From Rhizobium sp. CG5 (lineage in GTDB: Bacteria > Pseudomonadota > Alphaproteobacteria > Rhizobiales > Rhizobiaceae): DNA of 64,000 nt. The notes beneath the pieces were generated by a model. The model made no database searches, was not told the DNA's origin, and was given only the letters and a program-made list of their open reading frames with translations. Positions 27,123 to 36,546 of the stretch are shown here, piece after piece. The stretch spans positions 248,001 to 312,000 of the forward strand of contig NZ_JABAEF010000005.1 in assembly GCF_023701945.1 (NCBI RefSeq), written 5' to 3'. Position 1 is the first letter of the stretch. Each line of letters begins with the position of its first letter. Both the position numbers and the translations under genes were made by a program.

Positions 27123-27707
27123 ATGTTTGACCCGCGGGAGAAAATTGCCCTGTTCATCGATGGCGCCAATCTTTACGCGGCATCGAAGAGCCTCGGTTTC
27201 GATATTGATTATCGCAAATTGCTGAAGGCCTTTCAAAAACGCGGCTATCTGCTGCGGGCCTATTATTACACCGCGCTGATCGAAGACCAGGAATATTCGT
27301 CGATCCGGCCGCTGATCGACTGGCTGGATTACAACGGCTACAAGGTCGTCACCAAGCCCGCCAAAGAGTTTACCGACTCCATGGGCCGCCGCAAGGTGAA
27401 GGGCAATATGGACATCGAACTGGCGATTGACGCCATGGAACAGTCCAGCACGGTCGATCATCTGGTGATTTTCTCCGGTGACGGCGATTTCACGACCCTG
27501 GTGGAAGCCTTGCAGCGCAAGGGCCGCAAGGTTTCCGTGGTGTCCACCATGGCAACCCAGCCGCCGATGATTGCCGACGACCTGCGCCGCCAGGCCGACC
27601 ATTTCATCGACCTGATCACTCTCAAGGCAGAAGTCGGCCGCGATCCGAGCGAACGCCCGAGCCGCATCGTCGAGCCGGTCAGCCACGACGCCAATCAGGA
27701 CGATTGA
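27123..27707 (+). CDS. NYN domain protein (LabA/DUF88 family)
   Basis: 194 residues. The PIN-like NYN nuclease fold shows the acidic residues FIDGANLY, DIELAIDAM and FSGDGDFTTLV. Such proteins are proposed metal-dependent ribonucleases; activity here is inferred. The ATG follows AAAGGAATG with suitable spacing. It is divergent from rpoZ and conserved next to it in rhizobia as I know them. Confidence 0.88.
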   Translation: MFDPREKIALFIDGANLYAASKSLGFDIDYRKLLKAFQKRGYLLRAYYYTALIEDQEYSSIRPLIDWLDYNGYKVVTKPAKEFTDSMGRRKVKGNMDIELAIDAMEQSSTVDHLVIFSGDGDFTTLVEALQRKGRKVSVVSTMATQPPMIADDLRRQADHFIDLITLKAEVGRDPSERPSRIVEPVSHDANQDD

Positions 27708-28204
27708 GCCGGCACGCTGCGGATCACCTCGCACGGCCATCCGTCCGTCTTGCGTCCTCGCGATCACCACCCGCCAGCATTCGGCGGCGCGCCCACCGAA
27801 ACGATCAGGCGGCGCTCGATCACTTTAATTTTATGACCGTCATCACGGCTGCACCTCTGGCCTGGCACCGTCGCCCGCGAAACGCGCGGCGGGGCGGCAC
27901 TCCGATCACCAGCCTGACGATCTCTCCTTGCAACCGCGCCAGACGATCTCTCCTTCGTCGCCATCATTCCGGCATTTTCCACGCGGCATGGCGTGACTTT
28001 TTTTGGATTCAGACCGGCGCAGAGCACCGCGCCTTCCGCTCTGCAACCCCTGATTTCCGGCGGGTTCAGCCAGATCCGCCCGGATCGGATCGGGGAACAG
28101 TGCGGGGGTCTTTTTGCCCCCAGCCGGCGCTCCGCCCCTCAGCCGAGGCGAATCAACGCTCTTTTTTCGGCGGCGCTTTGGCGGGGATCGGCTAAAGTCG
28201 TTTC
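27708..28204. other. Intergenic region of about 500 bp with a short direct repeat
   Basis: No convincing gene was seen. A direct repeat GACGATCTCTCCTT occurs at 27916-27929 and 27942-27955, with 12 bp between the copies. A 12-base variant (CTGACGATCTCT) recurs near 47936. The segment close to the ada start is CG-rich and holds a GGGGG/CCCCC hairpin without a classical poly-T end (about 28103-28120). A promoter for ada is expected here; no Ada-box was recognised with confidence. Confidence 0.35.
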
Positions 28205-29299
28205 ATGCTGTTCAAACGCCCCACCGACGACATCCTCTATGAAGCCCTGACGGGCCGCGACGCCGCCTATGACGGCTTTGCCTATGTCTGCGTCACCTCG
28301 ACCGGCATTTTCTGCCGGTTCACCTGCCCGGCCCGCAAGCCGAAACGGGAAAACTGCGTGTTTCGCGAGACGATCGCCGGCTGCCTGGAGGCGGGCTTCC
28401 GGCCCTGCAAGCGCTGCCGGCCGATGCTGGCCTATGGCGAGCCGGACCCGCTGGTCAAATCCCTGCTCGAAGCGCTCGACGCGGAGCCGGAACGGCGCTG
28501 GAGCGAGCGCGACATTGCCGATCGCGGCCACGATCTATCCACCGTGCGGCGGGCGTTCCAGCGCCGCTTCGGCATGAGTTTTCTGGAAATCGCCCGGCTG
28601 CGCCGGGTCGGCAAGGCCGCCGAACACTTAACCGGCGGTACGCCGGTCATCGAGGCGCAGCTCGACGCCGGTTTCGAATCGGGCAGCGGCTTTCGCGCCG
28701 CCGTCATGCAGCTGTTCGGCGAGGCACCGGCGCATCTGCGCGGCAAGATCCTGCTCAAGGCCGCCTGGATCGAGACGCCGATCGGCCCGATGATGGCGAT
28801 TGCCGACGACCATGCCCTGCATCTGCTCGAATTCGCCGATCGCCCTGCCCTGCCCAACGAAATCCTGAGGCTGCAGCGGCTGACCGGCTGCGGCATCGTC
28901 ATGGGGCGCAATGGGCCGATCGCGCAGATCGAACAGGAACTCGGCCGCTATTTCGCCGGCACTGGGGCATCCTTTTCCACCCGGCTGGCCGGTCATGGCA
29001 CGGATTTCGAACGGCAGGTCTGGGCGGCCCTGCGCGCCATTCCGGCCGGCAGCATCCACAGCTACACCGACGTCGCCCTGATGCTCGATCGGCCAACGGC
29101 GGTCAGGGCCGTCGCACGCGCCAATGGCGCCAACCAGATCGCCATCGTCGTGCCCTGCCACCGGGTGCTCGGCGCCGATGGCAGCCTGACCGGCTATGGC
29201 GGCGGTCTTTGGCGCAAGCGCTGGCTGATCGAGCACGAGCGGCGTATGGTGGTTGGCACAGGCAGTCGAACTGAAACACGGAGCGGCGCGACATCATGA
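28205..29299 (+). CDS. ada: Ada: methylphosphotriester sensor, AraC-type activator and O6-methylguanine methyltransferase
   Basis: 364 residues with the complete Ada order. The N-terminal zinc module keeps four cysteines (in GIFCRFTC and PCKRC), one of which accepts methyl from phosphotriesters. An AraC-type helix-turn-helix region follows (about 85-180). The C-terminal domain carries the active-site PCHRV (about 317-321) that takes the methyl from O6-methylguanine. Methylated Ada should activate its own promoter. The final codons overlap the start of the next gene (ATGA), so that gene probably belongs to the adaptive-response transcript. Confidence 0.93.
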   Translation: MLFKRPTDDILYEALTGRDAAYDGFAYVCVTSTGIFCRFTCPARKPKRENCVFRETIAGCLEAGFRPCKRCRPMLAYGEPDPLVKSLLEALDAEPERRWSERDIADRGHDLSTVRRAFQRRFGMSFLEIARLRRVGKAAEHLTGGTPVIEAQLDAGFESGSGFRAAVMQLFGEAPAHLRGKILLKAAWIETPIGPMMAIADDHALHLLEFADRPALPNEILRLQRLTGCGIVMGRNGPIAQIEQELGRYFAGTGASFSTRLAGHGTDFERQVWAALRAIPAGSIHSYTDVALMLDRPTAVRAVARANGANQIAIVVPCHRVLGADGSLTGYGGGLWRKRWLIEHERRMVVGTGSRTETRSGATS

Positions 29300-30078
29300 C
29301 AACAGAGAAGGCGAAGGCCTTTGCGGCCCTGCATGTCAAAGGCCAGCCGCTTGTGCTCTACAATATCTGGGACGCCGGCTCCGCCATGGCAGTGGCTGCG
29401 GCCGGTGCGCCGGCACTGGCGACCGGCAGCTGGTCGGTAGCGGCAGCGCATGGCTATGCCGACGGCGAGGCCATCCCGCTCGACCTGGTCGAAACCATCG
29501 TCGCCCGAATCGCTCTGACCACAGATCTACCGCTCTCGGTCGATTTCGAAAGTGGCTATGCGACGGACCCGGACACGGTTGCGCAGAATGTCCGCCGCAT
29601 GCTGAAAGCCGGTGCCATCGGCATCAATTTCGAGGATGGCAAGCCGGATGGCACAGGGCTCTACCCGATCGAGCGGCAGACGGCCTGCATTGCCGCGATC
29701 CGTGCGATGGCCGACAGCGAAGGCGTGCCATTCTTCATCAATGCCCGAACCGATTTTTTTCTGAACGAACGGGACAGCACACGGCACAAGGACCTGCTGG
29801 GCGACGCCATGGCGCGGGCGCGGGCCTATGCCGCGGCTGGTGCGAACGGGTTCTTCGTTCCCGGTCTCGCCGATGACGACCTGATCGGCGAGGTCTGTGC
29901 CGCCGTCTCCCTGCCGGTCAATATCATGGCCATGGGCAGCACGCCGCCGATCCCGCGCCTGGCCGAGCTTGGCGTGGCGCGCATCAGCTACGGCCCCGGC
30001 GCCTACCGGACGGCGATGGCCGGCATTACGGCAGCCGCGAAAGCCCTTTATGAAACCGAGGCCGAGCAGTCCACCTGA
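29296..30078 (+). CDS. Isocitrate lyase/PEP mutase family protein
   Basis: 260 residues in a TIM-barrel fold. The motif VDFESGYATDP holds the metal-binding residues, and NARTDFFL the later catalytic loop. Members without the KKCGH loop of true isocitrate lyase include oxaloacetate decarboxylase-like and 2-methylisocitrate lyase-like enzymes; the substrate here is not settled. It overlaps ada by four bases. Nothing in its sequence explains a DNA repair role; co-regulation by position is the notable point. Confidence 0.85.
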   Translation: MTTEKAKAFAALHVKGQPLVLYNIWDAGSAMAVAAAGAPALATGSWSVAAAHGYADGEAIPLDLVETIVARIALTTDLPLSVDFESGYATDPDTVAQNVRRMLKAGAIGINFEDGKPDGTGLYPIERQTACIAAIRAMADSEGVPFFINARTDFFLNERDSTRHKDLLGDAMARARAYAAAGANGFFVPGLADDDLIGEVCAAVSLPVNIMAMGSTPPIPRLAELGVARISYGPGAYRTAMAGITAAAKALYETEAEQST

Positions 30079-30269
30079 CGCTTGGCGGTGCGTGGCGCCA
30101 AGCGGACCTTTCGCGCAGGGCGAGGTTGGCGCACCAGCCAGGACATCCAGCGCAGAGCCCATTCGCACTCCCGCCACTCCGGTCCCTCCAAAGGGTCCGA
30201 CAGCGGATGACGCTTGCCTCCGACAGCCTTCGTCTTGGCCTCGAACATCAAAAGCCAGTTGAGTTGCAT
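30048..30269 (-). CDS. Small hypothetical protein, 73 residues
   Basis: The ATG at 30269 follows AAGGA with seven bases between. The protein is basic and Trp-rich (MQLNWLLMF, WRECEWALRWMSWLV). Its 3' end overlaps the ICL/PEP mutase gene tail by 31 bp in convergent orientation. The composition is unusual for a shadow frame, but there is no recognised family, so it may be a false gene. Confidence 0.4.
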   Translation of the reverse strand: MQLNWLLMFEAKTKAVGGKRHPLSDPLEGPEWRECEWALRWMSWLVRQPRPARKVRLAPRTAKRQVDCSASVS

Positions 30270-30362
30270 CGCCGTTTCCTTCACAGTGAAATCGTCTGCA
30301 ACATCACTTAAGCCTCTGGAATTGTTCAGTGTAGGCGCAAGAATGAACGGGTCGTTTCAACC

Positions 30363-31241
30363 ATGAAAGACGAGAACTGGGATGATCTTCGGCTCTTCCT
30401 GGCGGTGGCCCGGGAGGGTGGCCTGGTGGGCGCTGCGGAAAAGACCGGGATCAGCGGGCCGACCATCGGCCGGCGCATGCTGGCGCTGGAGCGGGCGACC
30501 GGCCATCATCTCTTCGTGCGCCACAACAAGGGCTATTCGCTGGCGCCGGATGGCGAAGTGCTGCTGGCCCATGTGCGGGCCATGGATGCACAAGCCTCCT
30601 TCATCCGCCAGTGGAACGAGAATGGCTATTGCCTGCCGATCGTCTCGGTGGCCTGCGACGGTTGGCTCGCTTTGTTCCTGGCGCGGCATTTGACTGATAT
30701 CTGGACCAAGGACGATCCGTTCCGCCTGTGCGTGAAGGCGACGGAGACCGGGGTCGACCTGATCTTTCGCGAGGCGGAGATTGCCCTGACCCACCAGCGG
30801 CCAGCCGCCGGCAATCTGGCGTCCCGGCAATCGGTGCGCACCGGTTATGCCGCCTATGCGACGCCGGCGGTTGCGGCAGAACCGGAGGAGCGCTGGATCT
30901 CGATCGGCCGCGAACAAGCCTCCAGCACCGCCGATCGCTGGATTTCAAACCAGCCCGACAAGTGGATCAGCGTCTGGACCACCACCACGCCGACCCTGCT
31001 GGAGCTGGCCCGATCCGGCGCCGGAAGGGTGGTCCTGCCCTGCCTGATCGGCGACACGGAACCGGGCCTCCTGCGCATCGGCACACCGATCGAGGCGCTG
31101 TCTGTCGATCTGTGGATCGCCATGCATGACGACGACCGCAGCCGGCCGGAGGTCCGCACCATGATCGACAGGCTGGCGGCGTTGTTTCACCGCAAACAAT
31201 TGCTGTTTCAGGGAGATGCGACGCCGTCACCGGCGTCTTGA
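30363..31241 (+). CDS. LysR family transcriptional regulator
   Basis: 292 residues. The N-terminal winged helix (about 1-65: LRLFLAVAREGGLVGAAEK) and the helical linker are typical; the effector domain is a type 2 periplasmic-binding fold with somewhat degenerate spacing. No divergent target is next to it: the small minus-strand gene at 30048-30269 is the only one upstream. A target cannot be proposed from context. Confidence 0.8.
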   Translation: MKDENWDDLRLFLAVAREGGLVGAAEKTGISGPTIGRRMLALERATGHHLFVRHNKGYSLAPDGEVLLAHVRAMDAQASFIRQWNENGYCLPIVSVACDGWLALFLARHLTDIWTKDDPFRLCVKATETGVDLIFREAEIALTHQRPAAGNLASRQSVRTGYAAYATPAVAAEPEERWISIGREQASSTADRWISNQPDKWISVWTTTTPTLLELARSGAGRVVLPCLIGDTEPGLLRIGTPIEALSVDLWIAMHDDDRSRPEVRTMIDRLAALFHRKQLLFQGDATPSPAS

Positions 31242-31247
31242 TGCGCT

Positions 31248-31670
31248 TCAGATCCGCTGAACCCGGATCGGCTGGGCGCCTTGCCAGAGAACCATGCGGC
31301 CCATGTCTTCCAGCTGCGCCTGGCCTTCGACCAGGGTCAGGAAATGGTTGCCGGCCAGCGCACCCATCTTGCTGGCGAAAGACGAACTGCCATAGGCAAA
31401 CAGCAGTTCCGTTTCGCTGTGCCCGCCCGGATAAAGCAGAATATCGCCTCTGGAGGGATGGCAGGTGTGGTTTTCGAAACCCACACCGAACTTGAATTCG
31501 CCAAGCGGCACCCAGACCGCCTCACCGCTCCAGCGCGAATGGATCGCCTGATTGGCAAATGGCAGAAGCGACAGGAAGGCCGCGCAGGTCTGCGGCGCCT
31601 TTTGACGTTCCAGCCTGGCCTTGAAGGCAAAAGGACCGACGGTGACGTTCAACAATGCAGTATCGGACAC
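31248..31670 (-). CDS. DUF3830 (cyclophilin-like) family protein
   Basis: 140 residues with a beta-rich pattern. The DUF3830 sequence signs are IHSRWSGEAVWVPLGEF, HPSRGDILLYPGG and the central NQAIHSRW. The fold is cyclophilin-like; function is unknown, though members often lie near amino acid or pyrimidine catabolic genes. It starts three bases after the smpB stop, so it is likely co-transcribed with smpB. Confidence 0.8.
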   Translation of the reverse strand: MSDTALLNVTVGPFAFKARLERQKAPQTCAAFLSLLPFANQAIHSRWSGEAVWVPLGEFKFGVGFENHTCHPSRGDILLYPGGHSETELLFAYGSSSFASKMGALAGNHFLTLVEGQAQLEDMGRMVLWQGAQPIRVQRI

Positions 31671-31673
31671 GTC

Positions 31674-32153
31674 TCAGCCACCGGTCTTCATCAAGCGGGA
31701 TTTCTGGCGGTTCCAGTCGCGTTCCTTCTCGGTCTCGCGCTTGTCGTGCAACTTCTTGCCCTTGCCGAGCGCCAGTTCGATCTTCGCCCGGCCCTTTTCG
31801 TTGAAATAGATCTTCAGCGGAATGAGCGTCATGCCATCGCGGTTGACGGCATGGCGCAGGCGGTTGATCTCGCGCTTGTTGAGCAGCAGCTTGCGGCGGC
31901 GGCGCGGCTCGTGGTTGAAGCGGTTGGCCTGCAGATATTCGGGCAGATGGGAATTGATCAGCCAGATCTCGTCGCCCTCGTCGGAGGCATAGGACTCGGC
32001 GATATTGGCCTTGCCTTCGCGCAGCGCCTTGACCTCGGTGCCGGTCAGAACCAGCCCGGCTTCATAGGTGTCGAGGATTTCATAGTTGAAGCGGGCCTTG
32101 CGGTTTTCCGCGACAATCTTGTTGACCGTGCGCTGGCTGCCTCTGGGTGCCAT
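31674..32153 (-). CDS. smpB: SsrA-binding protein SmpB
   Basis: 159 residues. SmpB escorts tmRNA into stalled ribosomes. Visible family motifs: [24 protein letters not shown], and the basic C-terminal tail ([18 protein letters not shown]), which acts in the mRNA channel. ATG at 32153. It lies downstream of dapA on the same strand, with a terminator (32270-32299) between, and directly upstream of the DUF3830 gene. No ssrA gene is visible in the window. Confidence 0.96.
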   Translation of the reverse strand: MAPRGSQRTVNKIVAENRKARFNYEILDTYEAGLVLTGTEVKALREGKANIAESYASDEGDEIWLINSHLPEYLQANRFNHEPRRRRKLLLNKREINRLRHAVNRDGMTLIPLKIYFNEKGRAKIELALGKGKKLHDKRETEKERDWNRQKSRLMKTGG

Positions 32154-32269
32154 GATGACTTCCGTTCATTCCGCCCAGCCTTGTCTTTTTGTCCCTGCCG
32201 GCGGGCCTGCGGCGCGGGTTCGTGTCATCTCTATGTAATATAGGGCGATGCGGAAGGGAAGAAGCGGAT

Positions 32270-32299
32270 AGAGAAAGCCGGGCAGTCGCCCGCCCGGCT
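32270..32299 (-). terminator. Rho-independent terminator after dapA
   Basis: An 8-bp stem (AGCCGGGC with GCCCGGCT, arms 32276-32283 and 32292-32299) followed on the minus strand by TTCTC. It starts 11 bp after the dapA stop, separating dapA from smpB. Confidence 0.7.
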
Positions 32300-32309
32300 C
32301 AAGGCCTTG

Positions 32310-33194
32310 TCAGTTGATCAGGCCGGCATGCCGGAGGCCGGCGTCGATGGCGGCCTCGGTGGCCGGCTCCAATGTCGACAACAAAGGCAAGCGTGCGGCA
32401 CGGCTCATGCGGCCGATGCGGTGAAGCGCATATTTGACACCGCAAAGGCCGGGTTCCATGAAAATTGCCTTGTGCAACGGCAGCAGACGATCCTGATACG
32501 CGAGCGCGCCGGCAAAATCGCCCTTGCGCAGCAGCCCCTGGAATTCGGCACAGAGACGCGGTGCAACATTGGCGGTGACGGAAATGCAACCCCGACCGCC
32601 ATGGGCAGCGTGACCGAGTGCTCCTGCGTCTTCCCCGGACAACTGGATGAAATCCGTGCCGCAGGCGGCGCGTTGCTCGGAAACGCGTTCCACACTGCCG
32701 GTCGAATCTTTTACGCCGACAATGTTCTTGTAGGTCCGCGCCAGATCGGCCATCGTGCTCACAGACATGTCCACCACCGAGCGCGGCGGGATGTTGTAGA
32801 TGATGATCGGCAGCGTGATCGCTTCAGCAATAGCCGCATAATGGGCATAAAGCCCCTTCTGGGTCGGCTTGTTGTAGTAGGGCGTGACCACGAGAACCGC
32901 ATCGGCGCCGGCCTTTTCGGCGTGCTGGGCCAGTTCGATCGCTTCCCTGGTATTGTTGGAACCGGCACCGGCAATCACGGGCACGCGGCCGGCCGCCGTT
33001 TCGACGCAGAGTTCCACCACCCGTTTGTGCTCGGCATGGGAAAGCGTCGGCGATTCACCCGTGGTGCCGACCGGCACGAGGCCGGTGCTGCCCTCGGTGA
33101 TCTGCCATTCCACATGGGCGGCAAACACGGCTTCGTCCACCGCACCGGCTTCGGTAAACGGCGTGACGAGAGCGGGAATAGATCCCTGATACAT
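32310..33194 (-). CDS. dapA: 4-hydroxy-tetrahydrodipicolinate synthase
   Basis: 294 residues in a TIM barrel. The Schiff-base Lys lies in [11 protein letters not shown] (about residue 163), and GTTGESPTL and YNIPPRS are family motifs. It condenses pyruvate with aspartate semialdehyde on the way to lysine and diaminopimelate. A GAGGAG-like site precedes the ATG. In rhizobia dapA next to smpB is common. Confidence 0.95.
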   Translation of the reverse strand: MYQGSIPALVTPFTEAGAVDEAVFAAHVEWQITEGSTGLVPVGTTGESPTLSHAEHKRVVELCVETAAGRVPVIAGAGSNNTREAIELAQHAEKAGADAVLVVTPYYNKPTQKGLYAHYAAIAEAITLPIIIYNIPPRSVVDMSVSTMADLARTYKNIVGVKDSTGSVERVSEQRAACGTDFIQLSGEDAGALGHAAHGGRGCISVTANVAPRLCAEFQGLLRKGDFAGALAYQDRLLPLHKAIFMEPGLCGVKYALHRIGRMSRAARLPLLSTLEPATEAAIDAGLRHAGLIN

Positions 33195-33414
33195 GCAAAA
33201 GACTCCTCACGGCCAGCATTCATGCTTCAGCCGCATTCCTCGGTTACAAACGGCGGCAGTCTAGTGCGGCGACCAGGCTGCGGCAAGCGCATCGGCGGCG
33301 CTTTTATGATAGAACGCGCCGCGGTAAAAGCCTGTATTCGATGCATTATGGTAAGGTTTCGTTAATTTCTTATCCTGCTAATGGAAGGGGTTTCGTTTTT
33401 CCAAGGGCTCGCGC

Positions 33415-35484
33415 ATGAGAAGGATCTATCTCTTGGCCTCCGCGCTCGGCATCGGCCTTGCCGCTTCCGGCGGCGCGGACGACTTGCGCGCAGAGACGCT
33501 TGTTCCCTTGCCCTTGTCGAAGCCCGGCCTTTCCGCACCGCTGCCAGACACTGCCCCCTCCTTTGAAATCACCGGCACCATTCCGCGCACATCGCGGCTG
33601 CCGGCGGCAAGCCCGCAACTCAAAGCCGGGCTCGACGCGCTGTCCAACAAGCAGGGTGCTGTAGCCCTTGCGATCCGCGACCGCATGCCCGACACGCTCG
33701 ACCGGCATATGCTGACCTTTTCGATCGCCATGTCGGGGCTCCGCGACATTCCCTCCCGCGAAATCACCGCGGCGCAGGGGGAATTGAAGGGCTGGCCCGG
33801 CATTGCGGCCTTCCGCGCCAATTCCGAGCGGGCGCTTTACCGCGAAAACCCAAGGGCGGACGACGTTCTGTCGGCGTTCGGGGCGACCACACCTGAGACC
33901 CCGGAAGGCGCGCTCGTGCTGGCGCGGGCCCTGCAATCGGTCGGCAAGAGCCGCGATGCTGCCAAGATGCTGGGCACGGTGTGGCGGCGCGATGCGCTCG
34001 ACACGGCCATGGAAGACAAGATCCTCGGCGAATTTTCCGATCTGCTGACATCCGCCGACCACAAGGCGCGGATGGATTATCTGATGTATCGCGGCCGGGT
34101 GACCCAGGCCAAGCGATTCTCGACGCTCGGCAAGGCGCAATCGCTCTACAATGCCTGGAGCGCGGTGCTCGGCCAATCCTCCAAGGCCGGCGCTCTTCTG
34201 AAAGCGGTCGATGCCGGCTGGACGTCGGATCCTGCCTATCTGTTTTCGCAGATCGAATATCTGCGCCGGCAGGACAAATTCGAAGAGGCCGCCAAGCTAC
34301 TGGCCAAGGCGCCGCGCGATGCGGACACGCTGGTCAATACGTCCGAATGGTGGAACGAGCGGCGCATCGTGGCGCGCGGTCTTGCCGATCTCGGCAAGTT
34401 CAAGGCGGCCTATCAGGTGGCAGCCCAACATGCAGCGACTGAGCCGGTCGATATCGTCGATGCCGAATTTCATGCCGGCTGGTATGCGTTGCGCGGATTG
34501 AACGACAGCAAGGCGGCAGCGACACATTTCGCAAAAATCCTGCAGGCCTCGAACCGGCCGCTCTCGGCATCGCGCGCCTGGTACTGGCTGGGCCGCGCCG
34601 AGGAAGCCGGCGGCGACCAGGCCCGCGCCCGCGAGCATTTTACCAAGGCCGCCAGTTTTGCCAGCACCTATTACGGCCAATTGGCGGCCGCCCGCATCAA
34701 GCGGGCCGGCATCCAGATCCCCTATCCGCAGCCCAGCAGCGAGGATCGGCAGCGGTTTGCCAATCGCGAAGCGGTGCAGGCGATCGGCCGATACGAGACC
34801 GCCGGTCATGCCTGGCGGGGGGGCAGCCTCTACCGGGCGCTGGCCGAACAGCTGCAGAGCCCCGGCGAACTGGCACTTTTGACCGCCAAGGCGGAAAAGA
34901 CCGGCGACCATCAGCTATCGCTGCAGATCGGCAAGATCGCCTATGGTCGCGGCATCGACGTGCCGGCGCTGGCCTTTCCGATCGGCGTCATTCCGGGCAC
35001 GGCCGATATCGGCGGCTCCGGCAAGGCGCTGGCCTATGCGATCGCCCGCCAGGAAAGCGCCTTCAACCCCGCTGCCGTGTCGCCGGCCGATGCCCGCGGT
35101 CTGCTGCAGCTGATGCCCGGAACGGCCAAGGGCGTGGCGAGCCGGCATGGCCTGGCCTATGCGCCGGAAAAGCTGACCCGCGATGCCGGTTATAATGCAA
35201 CGCTTGGCGCCCATTATCTCGGCGAGCAGATCGACAAGTTCGGCGGCTCCTACATCCTGACCTTCATCGCCTATAATGCCGGGCCCGGCCGCGTGCCGGA
35301 ATGGATCAACCGTTACGGCGATCCGCGCGGAAAATCGATCGACGAGGTCGTCGACTGGGTCGAACGCATCCCCTTCCCCGAAACGCGAAACTATGTGCAG
35401 CGGGTGATGGAGAACTACCAGATCTACAAGACAAGGCTTGGCCAGACAGCGGGCATCGAGCACGACCTGCGCTACGGCCGCTGA
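33415..35484 (+). CDS. Soluble-type lytic murein transglycosylase
   Basis: 689 residues. A signal peptide of about 20 residues is followed by a helical superhelix region (about 80-520) like the Slt70 ring. The SLT catalytic domain (about 540-660) has ARQESAFNP with the catalytic Glu, GLLQLMPGTAK, and YNAGPGRVPEW. It cleaves peptidoglycan to 1,6-anhydro products in the periplasm. It is divergent from dapA with a 220-bp gap. Confidence 0.93.
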   Translation: MRRIYLLASALGIGLAASGGADDLRAETLVPLPLSKPGLSAPLPDTAPSFEITGTIPRTSRLPAASPQLKAGLDALSNKQGAVALAIRDRMPDTLDRHMLTFSIAMSGLRDIPSREITAAQGELKGWPGIAAFRANSERALYRENPRADDVLSAFGATTPETPEGALVLARALQSVGKSRDAAKMLGTVWRRDALDTAMEDKILGEFSDLLTSADHKARMDYLMYRGRVTQAKRFSTLGKAQSLYNAWSAVLGQSSKAGALLKAVDAGWTSDPAYLFSQIEYLRRQDKFEEAAKLLAKAPRDADTLVNTSEWWNERRIVARGLADLGKFKAAYQVAAQHAATEPVDIVDAEFHAGWYALRGLNDSKAAATHFAKILQASNRPLSASRAWYWLGRAEEAGGDQARAREHFTKAASFASTYYGQLAAARIKRAGIQIPYPQPSSEDRQRFANREAVQAIGRYETAGHAWRGGSLYRALAEQLQSPGELALLTAKAEKTGDHQLSLQIGKIAYGRGIDVPALAFPIGVIPGTADIGGSGKALAYAIARQESAFNPAAVSPADARGLLQLMPGTAKGVASRHGLAYAPEKLTRDAGYNATLGAHYLGEQIDKFGGSYILTFIAYNAGPGRVPEWINRYGDPRGKSIDEVVDWVERIPFPETRNYVQRVMENYQIYKTRLGQTAGIEHDLRYGR

Positions 35485-35562
35485 TCGTACGGACCATGCT
35501 CGCTGTTGCACGGAATGCGACATCGGCTAAGCTTCTGCACAAGACAGCGGAGGCAATCAGGA

Positions 35563-36447
35563 ATGTCGGATATGTCCAAAAGCGGTTTCATCGAGCGCCA
35601 TGTCACGACCGATGACGGTTTGAGACTCTCTCTCAGGGACTATGGCAGCCACCATCCGGGCCTGCCGGTCATTTGCCTGCCCGGCCTCAGCCGCAACAGC
35701 CGCGATTTTCACCAGCTGGCCGAACTTCTGTCCACAGACAGCAGCCTGCCGCGCCGCGTGATTGCGATCGATTATCGCGGCCGCGGGCTTTCCGACTGGG
35801 ACAGCGACAAGAGCCGCTACAATCTCGTGGTCGAGGCCGGCGATGTGATCGCGGTCTGCGCCGCGCTCGGCGTGACTCGCGCGGCCTTTATCGGCACATC
35901 GCGCGGCGGGCTGACCCTGCATCTCCTGGCTGGCATGAAGCCGGACCTGCTGGCTGCGGTCATTCTCAACGATATCGGCCCGGTCATCGAGCTTGCCGGC
36001 CTGCGGCAGATCCAGGCCTATCTGGGCCGCGAACGGCTGCCGCGCGACAGGGACGATGCGGCGAAAATTCTGAAAGAGACGCACGGCACCAGCTTCTCAA
36101 GCCTTTCGGACCAGGACTGGCGCGACATGGCAGAGGCCATCTACCGGGAGACGGACGGCCAGTTGCGCGCCGATTTCGATCCGGCGATCGCGGAAGCGCT
36201 GGCGGCGGCCGATCTCAGTCAACCGCTGCCGGACCTCTGGGCGCAGTTCGACGGTTTTCGCCCCATCCCGCTGATGACGATTCGCGGCGCGAATTCCGCG
36301 CTGCTGTCGGCGGAGACGCTGCAGTCGATGGCGGAGCGGCATGGCGCGATGAAAGTCGTGACTGCTGCCGGCCAGGGCCATGCGCCGATCCTGCATCTGG
36401 GGGAGGTTCCCGAGCGGATCCGCGATTTCCTGGCGCCGATCGTCTGA
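35563..36447 (+). CDS. Alpha/beta hydrolase
   Basis: 294 residues. The nucleophile elbow is GTSRGGLTLHLL (Ser about 106), an oxyanion segment CLPGLSRNSRDF is present, and the catalytic His is in GQGHAPIL near the C-terminus. The closest known patterns are esterase-like proteins of rhizobia; substrate unknown. The ATG at 35563 follows GCGGAGGC. The hairpin at 36496-36526 probably ends both this gene and the convergent porin. Confidence 0.87.
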   Translation: MSDMSKSGFIERHVTTDDGLRLSLRDYGSHHPGLPVICLPGLSRNSRDFHQLAELLSTDSSLPRRVIAIDYRGRGLSDWDSDKSRYNLVVEAGDVIAVCAALGVTRAAFIGTSRGGLTLHLLAGMKPDLLAAVILNDIGPVIELAGLRQIQAYLGRERLPRDRDDAAKILKETHGTSFSSLSDQDWRDMAEAIYRETDGQLRADFDPAIAEALAAADLSQPLPDLWAQFDGFRPIPLMTIRGANSALLSAETLQSMAERHGAMKVVTAAGQGHAPILHLGEVPERIRDFLAPIV

Positions 36448-36495
36448 ACGACCCGACAGCGGATCATCCCAAGCCACCCCATCAGCCCATACCGA

Positions 36496-36526
36496 AAAAG
36501 CCCGGCTCGAAAGCCGGGCTTCTCTT
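36496..36526. terminator. Bidirectional terminator between the hydrolase and porin A
   Basis: A perfect 10-bp stem (AAGCCCGGCT at 36498-36507, AGCCGGGCTT at 36512-36521) with a CGAA loop. On the plus strand it is followed by CTCTT; on the minus strand by TTTCGG. It serves converging genes. Confidence 0.85.
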
Positions 36527-36546
36527 AATCCGATCGTCAGATCGAA

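Noticed and set aside
27704-28195. 163-codon frame between the NYN gene and ada
   Set aside because: Arg/Pro/Ser-rich with no ribosome site or conserved pattern; treated as intergenic.
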